Of a stretch of 34,119 bases of DNA, positions 15,272 through 24,006 are shown piece by piece. Location of the stretch: positions 1-34,119 of the forward strand of contig JAFUHS010000155.1 in the NCBI GenBank assembly GCA_017468745.1, written 5' to 3'. The stretch is from Treponema sp. Its GTDB lineage: Bacteria > Spirochaetota > Spirochaetia > Treponematales > Treponemataceae. The translations under genes were made by a program, and so were the position numbers. Within the stretch, counting starts at the first letter, position 1, and each line of letters begins with the position of its first letter. Below the pieces are notes generated by a model that saw only the letters and a program-made list of their open reading frames with translations, was not told the origin of the DNA and searched no databases.

Positions 15272-16489
15272 ATGGCAGAAAAAACACAGAATCAGCCGCC
15301 AGTTGATATGGCGGAAAAATTAAAGGCTCTTGAAGCTGCCCGATTGCAAATCGAAAAGCAGTTCGGGGCAGGCTCTCTTATAAAACTGGGAGCGCAGACA
15401 GACCTTACGGGCGTTGATGTAATCCCGTCAGGCTCAATCTTATTGGACGAGGCTCTTGGCGTGGGCGGATATCCTCGGGGAAGAATCATCGAAATGTACG
15501 GCCCTGAAAGCTCTGGAAAAACGACTTTGGCTTTACATGCCGTTGCCGAGGCTCAGAAATTGGGAGGAATCGCGGCCTTTATCGACGCGGAGCACGCCCT
15601 GGATCCGGTTTATGCGAAAAATCTTGGCGTTGACATTGACAATCTCTGGGTCTCTCAGCCGGACAACGGTGAGCAGGCTCTTGAAATCACTGAAAATCTC
15701 GTCCGCTCGGGTGCGGTTGACATTATCGTAGTTGACTCGGTTGCGGCCCTCACTCCCCAAAAAGAAATTGAAGGCGATATGGGCGACAGTATGATGGGCT
15801 TACAGGCTCGCCTTATGAGCCAGGCTTTGCGAAAGCTCACAGCAATCGTAGGAAAATCTAAGTGCATGATTATTTTCATCAACCAGATTCGTATGAAAAT
15901 CGGCATCATGTTCGGAAATCCTGAGACAACGACAGGCGGTAATGCCCTTAAATTCTACTCTTCTGTTCGCCTTGACATCCGCCGTATCGAGTCAATCGAA
16001 GGCAAGGGAGATGAAGACGCTGTCGGAAACCGCGTGCGAGTCAAGGTCGTAAAGAACAAGGTGGCTCCTCCATTCCGCAAGGTCGAGCTGGACATTTACT
16101 TCGGCAAGGGAATTTCTGCCACAGCTTCTCTTCTGGATTCTGCGGTCAAGCACGGAATCATCGACAAAAGGGGCGCATGGTACACCAGAGGTGAAGAAAA
16201 AGTCGGTCAGGGCAAGGAAAACGCAATCAACTTCCTCAAAGAAAATCCTGACTATGCAAAGCAGGTTGAGGCTCAAATCCGAAACGAAGTCTTCCCTGGT
16301 CAGATTTTGCGTACAAAAGAGGGAGTCGCGGTTTATCCTGAGCAGGAAAAAGCCGTGAACGATGCGAAGAAAGCCGCTGAGAAGGCTGCCAAAGAAGCTG
16401 AAAAAGCAGCTAAAGAGGCGGTTAAGAAAGCCGGCTCTCCTAAAACTGAGGAGCCTGTGGTTCCGACTGCACAGGATGCCCTCTTCTGA
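15272..16489 (+). CDS. recA: RecA recombinase
   Basis: RecA forms filaments on single-stranded DNA, drives homologous recombination and stimulates self-cleavage of SOS repressors. The Walker [10 protein letters not shown] (77-85), the catalytic Glu107 in [10 protein letters not shown], and the DNA-binding loops ([38 protein letters not shown]) are all present. At 405 residues it is somewhat longer than usual (about 350) owing to a C-terminal tail of Lys/Ala/Glu repeats (about 355-385) ending in [14 protein letters not shown] precedes the ATG. A palindrome lies over the promoter region. folK starts 2 nt after its stop, so the three genes recA-folK-scpA form an operon. Confidence 0.98.
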   Translation: MAEKTQNQPPVDMAEKLKALEAARLQIEKQFGAGSLIKLGAQTDLTGVDVIPSGSILLDEALGVGGYPRGRIIEMYGPESSGKTTLALHAVAEAQKLGGIAAFIDAEHALDPVYAKNLGVDIDNLWVSQPDNGEQALEITENLVRSGAVDIIVVDSVAALTPQKEIEGDMGDSMMGLQARLMSQALRKLTAIVGKSKCMIIFINQIRMKIGIMFGNPETTTGGNALKFYSSVRLDIRRIESIEGKGDEDAVGNRVRVKVVKNKVAPPFRKVELDIYFGKGISATASLLDSAVKHGIIDKRGAWYTRGEEKVGQGKENAINFLKENPDYAKQVEAQIRNEVFPGQILRTKEGVAVYPEQEKAVNDAKKAAEKAAKEAEKAAKEAVKKAGSPKTEEPVVPTAQDALF

Positions 16490-16491
16490 TA

Positions 16492-17103
16492 ATGCTTGCC
16501 GTCCTTGGTCTGGGCTCTAACCGCCCTTTTGATTCCCTCGATTCGCTTCACATTCTTGCTTCGGCTTGCGCTGAGCTTTCGGGGGAATTCTCTGATTTCC
16601 GTTTTTCTTCGGTTTATCGCACAAAACCCATGTATGTGGAGAATCAGCCGGATTTTTATAACATGGCTGTCTCCGGAGAATACGCAAAATCCCCCCATGA
16701 GCTTCTTTCAAGAATCCATGAGATTGAGGCTCGTTTCGGGCGGAATCGCAGCGAAGAAATCCGAAACGGTCAGCGCAGCCTTGACATAGACATTGAGTTG
16801 TTTGGAAATGAGGAAATTCACTTTTCAAATCCCGGCGACCCCATGAAAAATCTTGAAATTCCCCATCCAAGGATTGCTGAACGGGCTTTCGTTTTGATTC
16901 CTTTACTTGAAGTTTTGCCGGAATCTGCCGAAATTCTAAACAGGGATTTCTTTAACGAGTCTCTGGCGAAAATCGGGAATCAGGGGGCTGAACTGTGCCT
17001 TTCTTCTTCTGGTTTTGCCAAAATCATCGCGGAAACGGAGCTTTTTTATGGAAGAAGATGCGAATGTGCAGGCACAGACAACAGAAAATCAGACGATTGC
17101 TGA
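16492..17103 (+). CDS. folK: 2-amino-4-hydroxy-6-hydroxymethyldihydropteridine pyrophosphokinase
   Basis: HPPK transfers pyrophosphate from ATP to the pterin in folate synthesis. The family pattern is clear: LGLGSN (5-10), FSSVYRTKPMYVENQPDFYNMAV, LLSRIHEIEARFGR and RSLDIDIELFG with the Mg-binding Asp pair (DID), then IPHPRIAERAFVLIPL. The GSN is followed by RPFDS instead of the usual LGD. The family core ends near residue 155; the remaining 45 residues look unlike HPPK and the last 18 codons overlap scpA. No other folate gene is adjacent, so its position after recA is probably just operon history. Confidence 0.92.
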   Translation: MLAVLGLGSNRPFDSLDSLHILASACAELSGEFSDFRFSSVYRTKPMYVENQPDFYNMAVSGEYAKSPHELLSRIHEIEARFGRNRSEEIRNGQRSLDIDIELFGNEEIHFSNPGDPMKNLEIPHPRIAERAFVLIPLLEVLPESAEILNRDFFNESLAKIGNQGAELCLSSSGFAKIIAETELFYGRRCECAGTDNRKSDDC

Positions 17104-17854
17104 AAATGAAGATGGGTCTGGAAAGGCGAAAAGACGCTATACGGTGGGAGAATTTGACGGACCGCTTGATTTGCTCTGGACTCTAATCCGTGACAATAAA
17201 ATCAATATTTACGACATTCCGATTGCAAAAATCACTGAGCAGTTCCTTGAATATCTCGATTATGCTGCTTCCCTTGATTTGGGTGATTTGTCCGAATTCT
17301 ATTATTGGGCAGCCCGCCTTATCTATATCAAATCCCGCATGATGCTTCCTGTTGAAGTAAAAATTGATGAAGATTTGGATTTCGACGATCCCCGCGAGGA
17401 ATTGGTTGACCGCCTTATTGAATATCAGAAATTTAAGAAACTTTCAGACCTTATCGAAGAAAAGCAGAATGAAAGCGAGTGGAATTTCGAGCGAAGCAAA
17501 GTCCAGCGCGTTCTTCCTTTTGAAGATGAAAATCTCTGGGAGCGAGTTGATACATGGGACTTGCTTGAGCAGATGCAGAAAATCTTCAAGACTCTCATGA
17601 GCCAGTACACAGACCAGAAAATCCTTGATGTCTACGAAGAAATTTCGGTCAACGAAAAAATCACCCTTATGAACGAGCTTCTTGAAAAGAAAAACGAGTG
17701 TATGTTCACGGATCTTCTGGTCCGCAAAGGAAATATCCTTGATGTGATTTGTGCCTTCATGGCGATTCTCGAGGCAGTTAAATTCAAAATGGCGGCAATC
17801 TATCAGAACCGCATGTTCGGTGACATAAAAATCTGCCGTTACGATGCTGCTTAA
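17048..17854 (+). CDS. scpA: Segregation and condensation protein A
   Basis: ScpA is the kleisin that bridges SMC heads in the bacterial condensin. The start is placed at ATG 17048 (MEEDANVQAQ) because GGAG lies 7 nt upstream; an in-frame ATG at 17015 lies deeper in folK without such a site. After an acidic N-terminal tail, the SMC-binding region is typical (GEFDGPLDLLWTLIRDNKIN, IYDIPIAKITEQFLEYL, AARLIYIKSRMMLP). The C-terminal winged helix is about residues 195-268 (VNEKITLMNELLEKK to IKICRYDAA). It overlaps folK by 56 nt. scpB follows after a 153-nt gap with its own promoter, so the two partners are not strictly co-transcribed. Confidence 0.95.
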   Translation: MEEDANVQAQTTENQTIAENEDGSGKAKRRYTVGEFDGPLDLLWTLIRDNKINIYDIPIAKITEQFLEYLDYAASLDLGDLSEFYYWAARLIYIKSRMMLPVEVKIDEDLDFDDPREELVDRLIEYQKFKKLSDLIEEKQNESEWNFERSKVQRVLPFEDENLWERVDTWDLLEQMQKIFKTLMSQYTDQKILDVYEEISVNEKITLMNELLEKKNECMFTDLLVRKGNILDVICAFMAILEAVKFKMAAIYQNRMFGDIKICRYDAA

Positions 17855-17858
17855 ATTC

Positions 17859-17953
17859 CTCACAGAGCTGAAGAGGGCGCAGGGAGATTGTAATTTGCTG
17901 AAAATACGCCTGCATCTTTTCAGGCTCCCTGTGAACTCCGTGCACTCTGTGAG
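17859..17953. repeat. Long imperfect inverted repeat between scpA and scpB, with 10-nt periodic right arm
   Basis: CTCACAGAG (17859-17867) pairs with CTCTGTGAG (17945-17953), CAGGGAG (17880-17886) with CTCCCTG (17925-17931), and CTGAAAA (17898-17904) with TTTTCAG (17917-17923), so the whole stretch can fold as one nested structure. The right arm also has units with a 10-nt period (cctgtgaact, ccgtgcactc, tgtgagaaag from 17928). No T-run follows directly. Confidence 0.7.
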
Positions 17954-17967
17954 AAAGTTCCGAATTA

Positions 17968-17996
17968 TTGAAGAAAGTGTTTTGATTTACTATAAT
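17968..17996 (+). promoter_or_regulatory. Promoter of the scpB operon, probably leaderless or nearly so
   Basis: TTGAAG (17968-17973), 17-nt spacer, perfect TATAAT (17991-17996), then 11 nt to ATG at 18008 with no Shine-Dalgarno (the gap reads aaacctcacct). Confidence 0.7.
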
Positions 17997-18007
17997 AAAC
18001 CTCACCT

Positions 18008-18553
18008 ATGGATATAAATCTTGAAAAAGAGGCGGGGCTTGTTGAGGCGGTTCTGTTCTTGGAAAATGAACCTCTCACCCTGGATGCCCTGGCCGCATCA
18101 ACCCAGCTTTCCGCTGATGTCGTTACCGAAGCACTTGAAATTCTAAAAGAAAAATATAATGAGCCGTCTTCAGGAGTTGAGCTTTCTGTCATTACGGGCG
18201 GTTATGTCCTCACTCCTAAAAAGGATTACTGGGAAACCCTCAAAGAAAAATACGGAAACAAAAACGAGGGCAAGCTTTCCCGCTCAGCCCTTGAAGTCCT
18301 GTCAATCATCGCTTACAAGCAGCCTATTACAAGGGCTGAGATTGAGGCTTTACGGGGCGTTTCTCCCGACAATATGATACGCCTTTTGATTGAACGACAG
18401 CTGATTAAAGAAGTCGGTCGCCGTGACACCCCTGGCCGTCCTGTTGAATTCGGAACTACGAAAGAATTCCTTAAATTCTTCCATTTAAATTCTATTGCCG
18501 AATTGCCGCAGCTGGACGAAAAAGAAGAAGAGAGGTTCGTACTTGCACGATAA
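18008..18553 (+). CDS. scpB: Segregation and condensation protein B
   Basis: ScpB binds ScpA and completes the SMC condensin. The two winged-helix domains are readable: LVEAVLFLENEPLTLDALA at residues 11-29, and LSRSALEVLSIIAYKQPITR followed by the highly typical RRDTPGRPVEFGTTKEFL (about 138-155). At 181 residues the length is normal. The next gene (rluB) overlaps its end by 11 nt; this scpB-rluB pairing is common in bacteria and supports both calls. The message appears to begin within a few bases of the ATG. Confidence 0.96.
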   Translation: MDINLEKEAGLVEAVLFLENEPLTLDALAASTQLSADVVTEALEILKEKYNEPSSGVELSVITGGYVLTPKKDYWETLKEKYGNKNEGKLSRSALEVLSIIAYKQPITRAEIEALRGVSPDNMIRLLIERQLIKEVGRRDTPGRPVEFGTTKEFLKFFHLNSIAELPQLDEKEEERFVLAR

Positions 18554-19292
18554 TTCACGCGAAAATCCGCAGAATCAAAAAGAAGAGACTCGCTTGCAGG
18601 CATTTTTGGCCCACTGTGGAGTGGCAAGCCGCCGTGCCTCAGAAAAAATAATCCTTGAAGGCCGAGTTACTGTGAACGGAAATGTGGTCACTGAGCTTGG
18701 AACGAAAGTCACGCCAAAAGACACGGTTTGCCTTGACGGTAAAAAAGTCAGTCTTGAAGAAAAAAAACGCTATGTCCTTTTGTATAAGCCCTTAGGTTAT
18801 GTCTGCTCCCAGTCAGATGAGAAGGGCAGACCCTGCGCGGTGGACATCCTTAAAGGGACTTACACTGAGCGGCTATACAATGTGGGCCGCCTTGATATGT
18901 TCAGCCACGGAGCCCTTATCTTCACCAATGACGGGGATTTCGCCGCCCGCTTAAGCCATCCCAGTGCCGAAATCGAAAAGGAGTATATAGTAGAAAGTTC
19001 GCTTCCTTTGCCACGCTATCTTGCGGAGGATTTTGAAAAAGGTGTGCGGGTTGAGGGCATTTTCTACAAGGCGAAACATGCCGAAGAACTCAACTCCCAC
19101 AGAATGCGGGTTGTCTTGGTCGAAGGCAAAAACCGGGAAATCCGCCGCGTCTTTGAGAATGCTGGAGTCGCAATCCGAAACTTATGCCGCGTGCGAATCG
19201 GAAATATTGAGCTGGAGGGGCTGGAACCCGGCCAGTTCCGTGAGCTAAGGGAAAGTGAAGTGCAGGGCTTACTGAAGCTGTGCAAAAACTGA
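18543..19292 (+). CDS. rluB: RsuA/RluB-family pseudouridine synthase
   Basis: Modifies uridine in rRNA, most likely 23S (RluB-like, from the scpB neighbourhood). The start is placed at TTG 18543, because AGAGG lies about 7 nt upstream and the S4 RNA-binding domain begins soon after (RLQAFLAHCGVASRRASEKI, about residues 17-36). An upstream in-frame ATG at 18495 would overlap scpB by 59 nt and add a basic stretch with no family match. The catalytic motif is GRLDMFSHG with Asp118; the family usually reads RLDxxTxGL, so Phe-Ser-His at these positions is a mild variant. The C-terminal pattern KNREIRRVFENAG is typical. cmk follows 15 nt downstream. Confidence 0.92.
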   Translation: MHDNSRENPQNQKEETRLQAFLAHCGVASRRASEKIILEGRVTVNGNVVTELGTKVTPKDTVCLDGKKVSLEEKKRYVLLYKPLGYVCSQSDEKGRPCAVDILKGTYTERLYNVGRLDMFSHGALIFTNDGDFAARLSHPSAEIEKEYIVESSLPLPRYLAEDFEKGVRVEGIFYKAKHAEELNSHRMRVVLVEGKNREIRRVFENAGVAIRNLCRVRIGNIELEGLEPGQFRELRESEVQGLLKLCKN

Positions 19293-19307
19293 TAAAAGGA
19301 GAATTTT

Positions 19308-19940
19308 ATGATTATCGCTATGGACGGTCCTGCGGGAACCGGAAAATCTACCATCGCTTCTTTGATTGCGAAAAAACTCAATATCACTTATCTGAACAGC
19401 GGAAGTTTTTACAGGGCACTTACAATGGCTTTAAATGAAACTGATATTGATATTTCTGATTCAGAAAAAGTCATTGAATTCTGCAAAAAACAGTCGCTGG
19501 ACTACGAGAATTCTCATTTGATTCTCAACGGAAAGGATGTTGAGTCTCACTTGCATGACGATGCTGTTTCTGCCCGTGTCGCTCAGGTTTCTTCAATCGT
19601 AGAAATCCGCCATCTTGTCAACGAGCGCATGAGGGAAATCACGAATCATCTTGACATTATCTGCGAGGGGCGGGACATGACTACGGTCGTCTTCCCAAAT
19701 GCCGAATATAAATTCTATCTCGATGCTTCGATTGATGTTCAGGCTCAGCGCCGCTTTGATCAGGGAGTTTCAAACATGACCCTTGAGGAAGTGAAAGCCG
19801 CAATTATCAAGAGAGATGAAATCGACCGCAACAAAAAAGAGGGTGCCTTGAAAAGGGCGGAGGATGCTTTTTATATTGATACTTCAGCCTTGACTATTGA
19901 CAAAGTTTGTGAGATAATATTAAGCAAAATTCAGAAATAA
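19308..19940 (+). CDS. cmk: Cytidylate kinase
   Basis: Phosphorylates CMP and dCMP with ATP in pyrimidine nucleotide metabolism. The P-loop is GPAGTGKST (7-15), followed by NITYLNSGSFYRALTMAL as in the CMP-kinase family, the EGRDMTTVVFPNAEYKFYLDA segment (about 124-144), and the lid RFDQGV. At 210 residues it is slightly shorter than many homologues (220-230). AGGAG before the ATG is a good ribosome site. rpsA starts 10 nt after its stop; cmk-rpsA adjacency is widely conserved. Confidence 0.96.
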   Translation: MIIAMDGPAGTGKSTIASLIAKKLNITYLNSGSFYRALTMALNETDIDISDSEKVIEFCKKQSLDYENSHLILNGKDVESHLHDDAVSARVAQVSSIVEIRHLVNERMREITNHLDIICEGRDMTTVVFPNAEYKFYLDASIDVQAQRRFDQGVSNMTLEEVKAAIIKRDEIDRNKKEGALKRAEDAFYIDTSALTIDKVCEIILSKIQK

Positions 19941-19950
19941 AGGTAGACTT

Positions 19951-21660
19951 ATGGAACAGATGGAAGTGGAAAAGGATGAATCTCAGGAACAGGGAGCAAT
20001 CCAGACACAATTAGAGGAGTCTCTCAAAGGTCTTAACATTGAGGACGGTCAGATTGTAGATGGAACTGTAATTCAGACAGCAGACGGTTATGTCTTTATC
20101 GACATCGGCTACCGCACGGAAGGCAGAATTCCAGTTCAGGAATTCGGTGCAAAGCTGCCAAAAGACGGAGAAAAGGTAACTGTCGTAGTTCTCCGTAAAG
20201 ACGGACGAAACGGTCCTGAAATCTCTTATACAAAGGCTCAGGCTAAACAGCTTTGGAAAGATTTCCGCAAATATTTTGACGAAAAACTTCCTATCGAAGG
20301 CACAATCGAAAAAGAAGTTAAAGGCGGATTTGATGTCAACCTCGGCGGTGACATCCACGCATTCCTGCCAATCAGCCAGTCTGACAGCCAGAAAGTTGAG
20401 AATCCTTCAAAACTCATCGGAACTGTTTCAAAGTTCTATATCGAGCGTCTCTACTCAGACAACAAGCAGAATGTTGTTGTCAACCGACGCAAATATCTTG
20501 AGGAAATCATCAACACTGAGCGGGATAAATTCTTCGCAGAAAAACAGATTGGTGACACCGTAAAGGGAACTGTCAAATCATTTACAAGTTTCGGTGCTTT
20601 CATCGACTTGGGCGGATTCGACGGACTTCTCCACATCAACGATATGTCTTGGGGACATGTCACACGCCCGAAAGATTTCGTAAAAAAAGGTCAGGAAGTC
20701 GAGCTTAAAGTTATCCGTCTTGAACCTGCAGAAAAACGAATCAATCTTTCCCTCAAACATTTCACTGAAGATCCATGGGTACACTTCGAGGATAAATATC
20801 ATGTCGATGACATCGTTGAAGGAACTGTCACAAAACTCACAGACTTCGGCGCATTCATTGAGCTTGAGGAAGGAATCGAAGGTCTCGCACATATTTCTGA
20901 ATTCAGCTGGACTAAAAAAGTCAACAAGGCTTCTGACATGGTGAAAATCGGCGACAAAATCAAATGTATGATTTTGGGTTACGATATTCCTGCCGGTCGT
21001 GTTTCACTTGGTCTCAAACAGGTTACTGCAAATCCATGGGATTCAATCTCAGAAAAATATCCTGAGGGAACAAAAGTTTCCGGTAAGGTCGTCAAACTCA
21101 CAAACGCAGGCGCATTCATTGCCCTTGAAGACGGAATTGACGGCTTCCTTCACGCAGAAGACATTTCTTGGACAAAGAAAGTTAAGCATGCCGGAAGCGA
21201 ACTCAAGGTTGATCAGGAAGTTGAGGTTGTCGTTCTTGAGTCTGACTCAGAAAACCGCAGAATTCGGGTCGGTATCAAACAGCTTTCAGACAATCCTTGG
21301 AAAAAATTCGCTGAGGACTATAAAGTCGGTTCAACTCTTGAAGGCGAAATCACATCAATCACAGATTTTGGTGTCTTTGTAAAAGCTCCTGATGGAATTG
21401 AAGGCCTGGTCAACAAGGCAAACCTTAGCGATGACCGTGAAGTTCCTTATGAAGAGGCTGTAAAAAAATACAATGTCGGTGACAAACTTAATGTCTATGT
21501 CGTTGACATCAATGTCGAAAAAGAGAAGGTTGCTTTCTCTGTAAAAGAGTATAAAAAAGCACAGGCTCGAAAAGAGATTAATCAGTACATGTCATCTTCA
21601 GAGAATGATGACGGTGCTTATACTCTCGGCGACATGATTAATTCTCAGAAAAACAACTAG
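19951..21660 (+). CDS. rpsA: Ribosomal protein S1
   Basis: S1 helps the small ribosomal subunit bind structured mRNA with weak or absent Shine-Dalgarno sites. Six S1/OB repeats can be traced: about 33-95, 115-180 (divergent), 200-270, 288-358, 373-443 and 460-535. Repeats 3-6 have the classic FGAFIDL or equivalent followed by GLLHIN or GLAHIS and end in LSLK or similar. At 569 residues it matches full-length six-repeat S1. AGGT precedes the ATG. It lies in the scpB-rluB-cmk operon. Its role is of interest here because many genes in the window seem to lack Shine-Dalgarno sites. Confidence 0.97.
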   Translation: MEQMEVEKDESQEQGAIQTQLEESLKGLNIEDGQIVDGTVIQTADGYVFIDIGYRTEGRIPVQEFGAKLPKDGEKVTVVVLRKDGRNGPEISYTKAQAKQLWKDFRKYFDEKLPIEGTIEKEVKGGFDVNLGGDIHAFLPISQSDSQKVENPSKLIGTVSKFYIERLYSDNKQNVVVNRRKYLEEIINTERDKFFAEKQIGDTVKGTVKSFTSFGAFIDLGGFDGLLHINDMSWGHVTRPKDFVKKGQEVELKVIRLEPAEKRINLSLKHFTEDPWVHFEDKYHVDDIVEGTVTKLTDFGAFIELEEGIEGLAHISEFSWTKKVNKASDMVKIGDKIKCMILGYDIPAGRVSLGLKQVTANPWDSISEKYPEGTKVSGKVVKLTNAGAFIALEDGIDGFLHAEDISWTKKVKHAGSELKVDQEVEVVVLESDSENRRIRVGIKQLSDNPWKKFAEDYKVGSTLEGEITSITDFGVFVKAPDGIEGLVNKANLSDDREVPYEEAVKKYNVGDKLNVYVVDINVEKEKVAFSVKEYKKAQARKEINQYMSSSENDDGAYTLGDMINSQKNN

Positions 21661-21681
21661 TTTCGGTTTGCTGGTGTATCG

Positions 21682-23232
21682 ATGAGTGATTTAAATTCTC
21701 TCTCTCTTGAACAACTTAAAACGCTCATCGAAATCAACGGTCGAATAAATTCAAATTACTCTGACATAAACGCACTGCTGGTTTACATTCTTGAATCGGC
21801 GATGCGTTTGGTTCATTGTGAGTCATCTTCCCTTCTTTTGCAGCACAATGAAGATGATACCCTTCGTTTCGTTGTGGCTTTAGGGCCTAAGGGCACTGAG
21901 GCAATGAATATTCCGGTCGCAAAGAATTCAATCGCGGGCTGGGTCGCGGAGCACAATAAATCCCTTATCTTAAACAATGTTGCATCTGATCCCCGCTTTT
22001 CTACCACGGTTCAGAATAAGACTGGTTATGTAAGCCGAAACATGATAGCCATTCCCATGCGCGTCAAAGGAAAGTGCATCGGCGTCATTGAGCTTTTGAA
22101 CAAGGCGGAGCTTCTTCCTTTTAATGATGATGACCTTGCAGTTCTTGAAAGTCTTTCAGATCAGGCGGGAATTGCTTATACTAATGCTGATTCATACCGT
22201 AGTGCTCAGGATAAAATCTCAGTTCTTCGCTCGAAAATTGAAAACGGCTCAGAATACCATTCCTTTGTGGCAAAAAGCGCTCAGGTTCTTGATTTGCTCC
22301 ATATAATTGATGAAGTTGCGAAAACAAATACTACGATTCTGATTACAGGTGAGAGCGGGGTAGGAAAAGAACTTTTTGCGGAGCAGATTCACACAAAGAG
22401 TACTCGCCGGGAAAAGCCTTTCGTCCGCGTAAACTGTGCCGCTCTTTCCCCGACTCTGCTTGAAAGTGAGCTTTTTGGGCATGTAAAAGGCGCTTTTACT
22501 GATGCTGTTTCTGACAGAATCGGCCGCTTTGAAGCCAGTGACGGCGGAACAATCTTCCTTGACGAAATCGGTGAGCTTTCCCTTGATTTGCAGGCGAAAC
22601 TTCTCCGTGTGCTGCAGGAGCATAAATTCGAGCGTGTCGGCTCCAACAAGACTATTTCTGTTGATGTTCGTGTTGTCGCCGCCACCAACAGAAATCTTGA
22701 GCAGATGGTGTCGGACGGTCTTTTCAGAAGCGATTTGTATTACCGCCTGAATGTCGTTCCCCTGAACATTCCGCCCTTGCGGGAGCGTAAGGATGACATT
22801 GAAAGTCTGGCTTCTTTCTTTTTGGACAAGTTTAGCCGCGAGACTAAAAAGAATTTCACAGGATTTTCTCAGCCTGCTCTTCAGGCTCTTTATGATTATT
22901 ACTGGCCGGGCAATGTCCGTGAACTGGAAAACTCGATTGAAAGGGCCTGTGTTTTAGGGAAGCCGCCAATGATTCAGGCGGAGGATTTGCGGATTAACGG
23001 TCTTGTCTCTTCGCCAAAAGTTGATTCGGCTCATTCTGAATTCGATGCGATTGCATCCGAAATTTCTGCTGGCGATGATAGAACGCTTAAAACGGCCCTT
23101 AATCGTTTTAAGGCGGCTTATCTCAAAAAAATTCTCAATGAAACATCTTGGAATCAAACTGAAGCCTGTAAAATTCTGGGAATCCAGAGAACTTATGTTT
23201 CACGCTTGCTTAACGAGTTGAATATACGATAA
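21682..23232 (+). CDS. Sigma54-dependent transcription activator with GAF sensor
   Basis: A bacterial enhancer-binding protein. Domains in order: GAF sensor (about 10-165), central AAA+ domain (about 190-430) with Walker A GESGVGKE (223-230), the sigma54-contact loop GAFTDA (270-275), Walker B GGTIFLDEIG and the arginine-finger region, then a Fis-type helix-turn-helix at the C-terminus (WNQTEACKILGIQRTYVSRL, about 492-511). The loop reads GAFTDA rather than the usual GAFTGA. It has no receiver domain, so it should respond to a ligand bound by GAF, not to a histidine kinase. It starts 21 nt after rpsA with no clear ribosome site. Its target genes are not evident here. Confidence 0.93.
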   Translation: MSDLNSLSLEQLKTLIEINGRINSNYSDINALLVYILESAMRLVHCESSSLLLQHNEDDTLRFVVALGPKGTEAMNIPVAKNSIAGWVAEHNKSLILNNVASDPRFSTTVQNKTGYVSRNMIAIPMRVKGKCIGVIELLNKAELLPFNDDDLAVLESLSDQAGIAYTNADSYRSAQDKISVLRSKIENGSEYHSFVAKSAQVLDLLHIIDEVAKTNTTILITGESGVGKELFAEQIHTKSTRREKPFVRVNCAALSPTLLESELFGHVKGAFTDAVSDRIGRFEASDGGTIFLDEIGELSLDLQAKLLRVLQEHKFERVGSNKTISVDVRVVAATNRNLEQMVSDGLFRSDLYYRLNVVPLNIPPLRERKDDIESLASFFLDKFSRETKKNFTGFSQPALQALYDYYWPGNVRELENSIERACVLGKPPMIQAEDLRINGLVSSPKVDSAHSEFDAIASEISAGDDRTLKTALNRFKAAYLKKILNETSWNQTEACKILGIQRTYVSRLLNELNIR

Positions 23233-23289
23233 AATATAAAATCTAAAAAAAGTCACTATGCCGTTTGGCGTTATAAGTAGGAGTAAAAA

Positions 23290-23967
23290 ATGGCTGAAAA
23301 AACAGAAAACGAAACACTTGCAACTTCATTGAATAAGGCATTGGAAAAGTCAACGGGGCTTGTTTTTGCTGTTGCTGCGATTATCGTTGTTGTTATTGTA
23401 GCTATGGCTGTCATTGCGACAGTTAAGTCAAAATCAACAGAAAATGGAATCGAACAGATTGATTCCATTTCGTATGCGCTTACCAACGAGGCTTCTGAGC
23501 TTTCTGCAGATGATATTGCTGCACGACAGAGCAAGGCTTTGGAGTCACTTTCTGAGCTTTCTGAAAAAAGTGGAGTTGTAGGTTTGCGGGCTAACATGCT
23601 CATTGCTGAGATTAAGTTCGCCCAAAAGAATTACGAAGAAGCCCGTTCTGCATGGCTTAAGGCTGTCTCTGCAAAAAGCAAGGCTTACACAGCTTCTTTG
23701 TGCTATTACAATGCGGCTGTTTGCAGTGAAGAACTTGACGATACAGAAAATGCAATCGCTTATTATAAATCAGCTTCTGATGATGCGGATTTCCTTTTGA
23801 TAGATCACGCTCTTTTTAGCCTTGCCCGTGTAAATGAATCAGCGCAGAAGTTCGAAGATGCAAAGGCTGCTTACGATAAGCTTGTTGAATTGCACGCGAC
23901 TTCAAGCTGGGCTCAGTTGGCTAAATCTCGTCTTATTGCTTTGAAGGCAGCTGGAAAGATTCAGTAA
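23290..23967 (+). CDS. Membrane-anchored TPR protein, YfgM-like
   Basis: The 225-residue product has a short cytoplasmic N-terminus, one transmembrane helix (about 22-46, TGLVFAVAAIIVVVIVAMAV) and a periplasmic TPR domain (about 90-225, for example LAEIKFAQ-like and YNAAVCSEELDDTENAIAYY repeats). The topology is that of YfgM, which associates with the Sec translocon and periplasmic chaperones; homology to YfgM is inferred from layout, not from sequence I can verify. GGAG precedes the ATG. It lies 57 nt after the sigma54 activator; a small hairpin (ATGCC / GGCGT) and TATAAG in the gap might be a separate promoter. Confidence 0.75.
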   Translation: MAEKTENETLATSLNKALEKSTGLVFAVAAIIVVVIVAMAVIATVKSKSTENGIEQIDSISYALTNEASELSADDIAARQSKALESLSELSEKSGVVGLRANMLIAEIKFAQKNYEEARSAWLKAVSAKSKAYTASLCYYNAAVCSEELDDTENAIAYYKSASDDADFLLIDHALFSLARVNESAQKFEDAKAAYDKLVELHATSSWAQLAKSRLIALKAAGKIQ

Positions 23968-23970
23968 AAA

Positions 23971-23999
23971 AGTGAAACTTTCCCCAAACATTGTACATT
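23971..23999 (+). promoter_or_regulatory. Weak candidate promoter of lipoprotein gene at 24007, leaderless
   Basis: TG-TACATT (-10 at 23994-23999) ends 7 nt before ATG 24007. The -35 zone (23971-23976, AGTGAA) is poor. No Shine-Dalgarno is visible in the 40 nt upstream of the ATG. Confidence 0.4.
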
Positions 24000-24006
24000 A
24001 ACTAAT

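Noticed and set aside
16360-16440. Lys/Ala repeats at the 3' end of recA as a tandem DNA repeat
   Set aside because: The pattern follows from a Lys/Ala/Glu-rich protein tail; the DNA units are not regular enough to suggest a separate element.
17015-17047. Longer scpA starting at ATG 17015
   Set aside because: No ribosome site, and it adds a basic stretch deeper in folK; GGAG stands 7 nt before 17048.
18495-18542. Longer rluB starting at ATG 18495
   Set aside because: It would overlap scpB by 59 nt and lacks a ribosome site; the TTG at 18543 has AGAGG at proper spacing.
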